This document shows positions 42,103 through 43,322 of a stretch of 43,322 nt of DNA, piece by piece. How positions within the stretch are numbered: position 1 is the first letter of the stretch; each line of letters begins with the position of its first letter. Both the position numbers and the translations under genes were made by a program. A model generated the notes under the pieces. That model did not search any database and was not told the origin of the DNA. It was given only the letters and a program-made list of their open reading frames with translations. Origin of the DNA: CAYSFE01 sp964430225 (GTDB lineage Bacteria; Patescibacteriota; Dojkabacteria; GCA-016699595; JBAXKR01); assembly GCA_964430225.1 (NCBI GenBank), contig CAYSFE010000007.1, positions 1-43,322 of the forward strand, read 5' to 3'.

Positions 42103-42108
42103 ATTATA
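42103..42108 (-). promoter_or_regulatory. -10 box six bases upstream of the Ig-like surface gene
   Basis: On the minus strand TATAAT is followed by AACCAT and then the ATG at 42096. Same six-base spacing as at 2049, 6408, 10266 and 29442, so a leaderless mRNA is expected. Confidence 0.55.
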
Positions 42109-42126
42109 CTGCAAATTAATAACTTA

Positions 42127-43227
42127 TTAAAAGTTTCCAGATGCTGTATAAGTAATTGTTTGAGAATAGTTGCCTGTTTGAGTAACGGAAGAAATTGCAA
42201 CTACATGTAATATCTTAGGACTATTGGCAGCAAGACTATCATCGTTAGCTTTGTCTACACTTATAATCTGTGTGCTACCTGTTGCCGAAAAAGCGTAGGC
42301 ATTATTATCAACCCCAGTACCACCTCCAAAAGTTGCACCACGTGTAACTGTACCAGAATTTGAGTTTGCACCTTGTTTTAGAACCATTCCATATTCTTCT
42401 GAGTTTGCAGTTACTGTTCCGTCTGCCACGTCATTAATATCAATAGATGCACTTGCAGCAAGTTTTCCTGAGTTTGCAGAACTTGCTGCATAATTAATAG
42501 TATATCCATTACCTGCATTAGTACCAACTTTTACATAATAATCAAAATCTGATGCAGGGGTTGGATTACTAGATACAGTACAACTTCTAGTAGTTCCAGT
42601 AGCTAACACGCCAAGACTACATCTTTTAGGATAGACTGCTGCGTCATATTCCCCACTAAAAGTTTTGTTATATAATATTAGTGATATTGTTGGAGTTACA
42701 GTTGCAGTTACAGTTACCAAGTTTGCACTTCCAACATAGAATAAAATTGCCCCGAAATCATTATTTGTTGTAATTGAAATTGAATACATAGCTGCTGTAG
42801 CTGATGCGTTTATTATTGAAGCTCCTGTTGATATTCCTGTAGAGGTTATTGTTAAAACAACGCTTGATGCTGCATTACATGCAATACTATCAAAAACTAT
42901 AACAGGATTTGCACCTGCTCCAACAGAAGCAATAGACTCTGTATTATCTGTACACCCTGTAATTCCTAATTCAGTATCATCTATTGAGGCTGTACTAGTC
43001 ATTCCGTTTAGTGCAACCGTAATTGTGTCTGCAGTTGTTATTGCTGTTGGATTGGAAAAATTAACTTCAGTTTTTAAAGCTGCACCAGTAGATGCCGAAT
43101 TAGCGGTAATTCCACTACCTGAAAGAGAAACAGAAGTAAGAGCAGAACCGTGGACAAATGAAATTGGAAGAATAGAAACGATAATAATAAAACATAAACC
43201 TATTGAAACAAGTTTTTTAAGGTTCAT
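42127..43227 (-). CDS. Secreted Ala/Ser/Thr-rich surface protein
   Basis: 366 aa. Signal peptide MNLKKLVSIGLCFIIIVSILPISFVHG with cleavage near HGSA. The mature protein is low in charge and rich in Ala, Ser, Thr and Gly. The first ~150 residues look like a beta-sandwich (LSGSGITANS; TADTITVALNG). A second module has VTVTATVTPTISLILYNKTF, KVGTNAGNGYTINYAAS and the end motif GNYSQTITYTASGNF. This C-terminal layout (TNA.nGY.i ... TITYT....F) is common in CPR surface proteins as I recall them. Cysteine pairs (GCTD/IACN, RCSL/SCTV) suggest disulfides. Possibly an adhesin or surface-coat subunit; unproven. Confidence 0.7.
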   Translation of the reverse strand: MNLKKLVSIGLCFIIIVSILPISFVHGSALTSVSLSGSGITANSASTGAALKTEVNFSNPTAITTADTITVALNGMTSTASIDDTELGITGCTDNTESIASVGAGANPVIVFDSIACNAASSVVLTITSTGISTGASIINASATAAMYSISITTNNDFGAILFYVGSANLVTVTATVTPTISLILYNKTFSGEYDAAVYPKRCSLGVLATGTTRSCTVSSNPTPASDFDYYVKVGTNAGNGYTINYAASSANSGKLAASASIDINDVADGTVTANSEEYGMVLKQGANSNSGTVTRGATFGGGTGVDNNAYAFSATGSTQIISVDKANDDSLAANSPKILHVVAISSVTQTGNYSQTITYTASGNF

Positions 43228-43279
43228 TTTATTTACCAGAGCAGTTTAATTAAAATTATCTTTAACTAAGTTAGCACTT

Positions 43280-43322
43280 TTAAAAGCTCCCTGCAAGTGT
43301 GTAAGTAATAGTATCTGCATAG
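43280..43322 (-). CDS. C-terminal end of a second surface protein, paralogous to its neighbour (truncated)
   Basis: Only the last 13 codons and stop are in the window (complement of 43280-43322); the rest lies beyond the edge. They read YADTITYTLAGSF, nearly the same as the YSQTITYTASGNF end of the adjacent gene, so the two are tandem paralogues. The 52 bp between them show no clear promoter. Confidence 0.6.
   Translation of the reverse strand, partial: YADTITYTLAGSF

Noticed and set aside
1..43322. Alternative genetic code (TGA read as Gly or Trp)
   Set aside because: Several well-defined genes end at TGA in the expected place (tpiA, the rpe-like gene, the 30-aa ORF) and no gene needs TGA read-through.
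1..43322. CRISPR array, insertion sequences or prophage
   Set aside because: No regularly spaced repeats, transposase or phage structural genes are visible. The only short tandem repeat seen is the TPV repeat coded near 38820-38850.

Overview
The window reads as chromosome of a low-GC member of the Candidate Phyla Radiation (Patescibacteria). The evidence is compact AT-rich genes, many small single-pass surface proteins, a PrgI/VirB4 module, long surface proteins, and a core metabolism mixing bacterial enzymes with archaeal-type ones (triosephosphate isomerase, class I aldolase, thymidylate synthase). TGA is used as a stop by several genes, so the recoded Gracilibacteria/Absconditabacteria are unlikely. 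I cannot fix the phylum from sequence alone; Dojkabacteria- or Katanobacteria-like lineages are reasonable guesses. I see no tRNA gene, insertion sequence, prophage or CRISPR array.

Layout. 1-1456: 3' part of a gene fusing the end of a sugar-nucleotide epimerase to a membrane-anchored domain. 1542-9311 (+): greA, a type IV secretion-like module (PrgI fusion, separate VirB4 N-domain, VirB4 ATPase), a flavin reductase, an OB-fold/HD nuclease and an unknown coiled-coil protein. 9427-13403: a divergent pair, an unknown anchored protein and a UvrD-like helicase-nuclease with Fe-S-type cysteines. 13400-20417: sugar-phosphate core (gapN, tpiA, rpiB, rpe-like, split transketolase, archaeal-type aldolase). 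20433-22228: a 30-aa ORF, a glycosyltransferase and a secreted protein, followed by a 230-bp non-coding stretch with a promoter and a predicted multi-hairpin RNA. 22459-29373 (-): a tightly packed operon of leuS, a small-molecule kinase, a nucleotidyltransferase, a HIT protein, a dCMP deaminase-like protein and a thymidylate synthase fused to an MtrA-like domain. 29442-35418 (+): a 1202-aa secreted glycosidase-like/lytic transglycosylase protein followed by an ECF sigma factor and small membrane proteins. 35413-37552 (-): proS behind a complete T-box attenuator, a 52-aa acidic ORF and ssb. 37653-40024: FKBP isomerase, a small anchored protein, an enlarged ndk and rnpB. 40026-43322 (-): a WxL-locus-like surface cluster of two single-pass Ig-like proteins and two tandem secreted proteins with the same C-terminal motif.

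Two regulatory themes stand out. Several genes have a -10 box exactly six bases upstream of the start codon, implying leaderless mRNAs. proS has a T-box leader whose promoter, specifier region, antiterminator and terminator can all be traced, which is unusual outside the groups where T-boxes are common.
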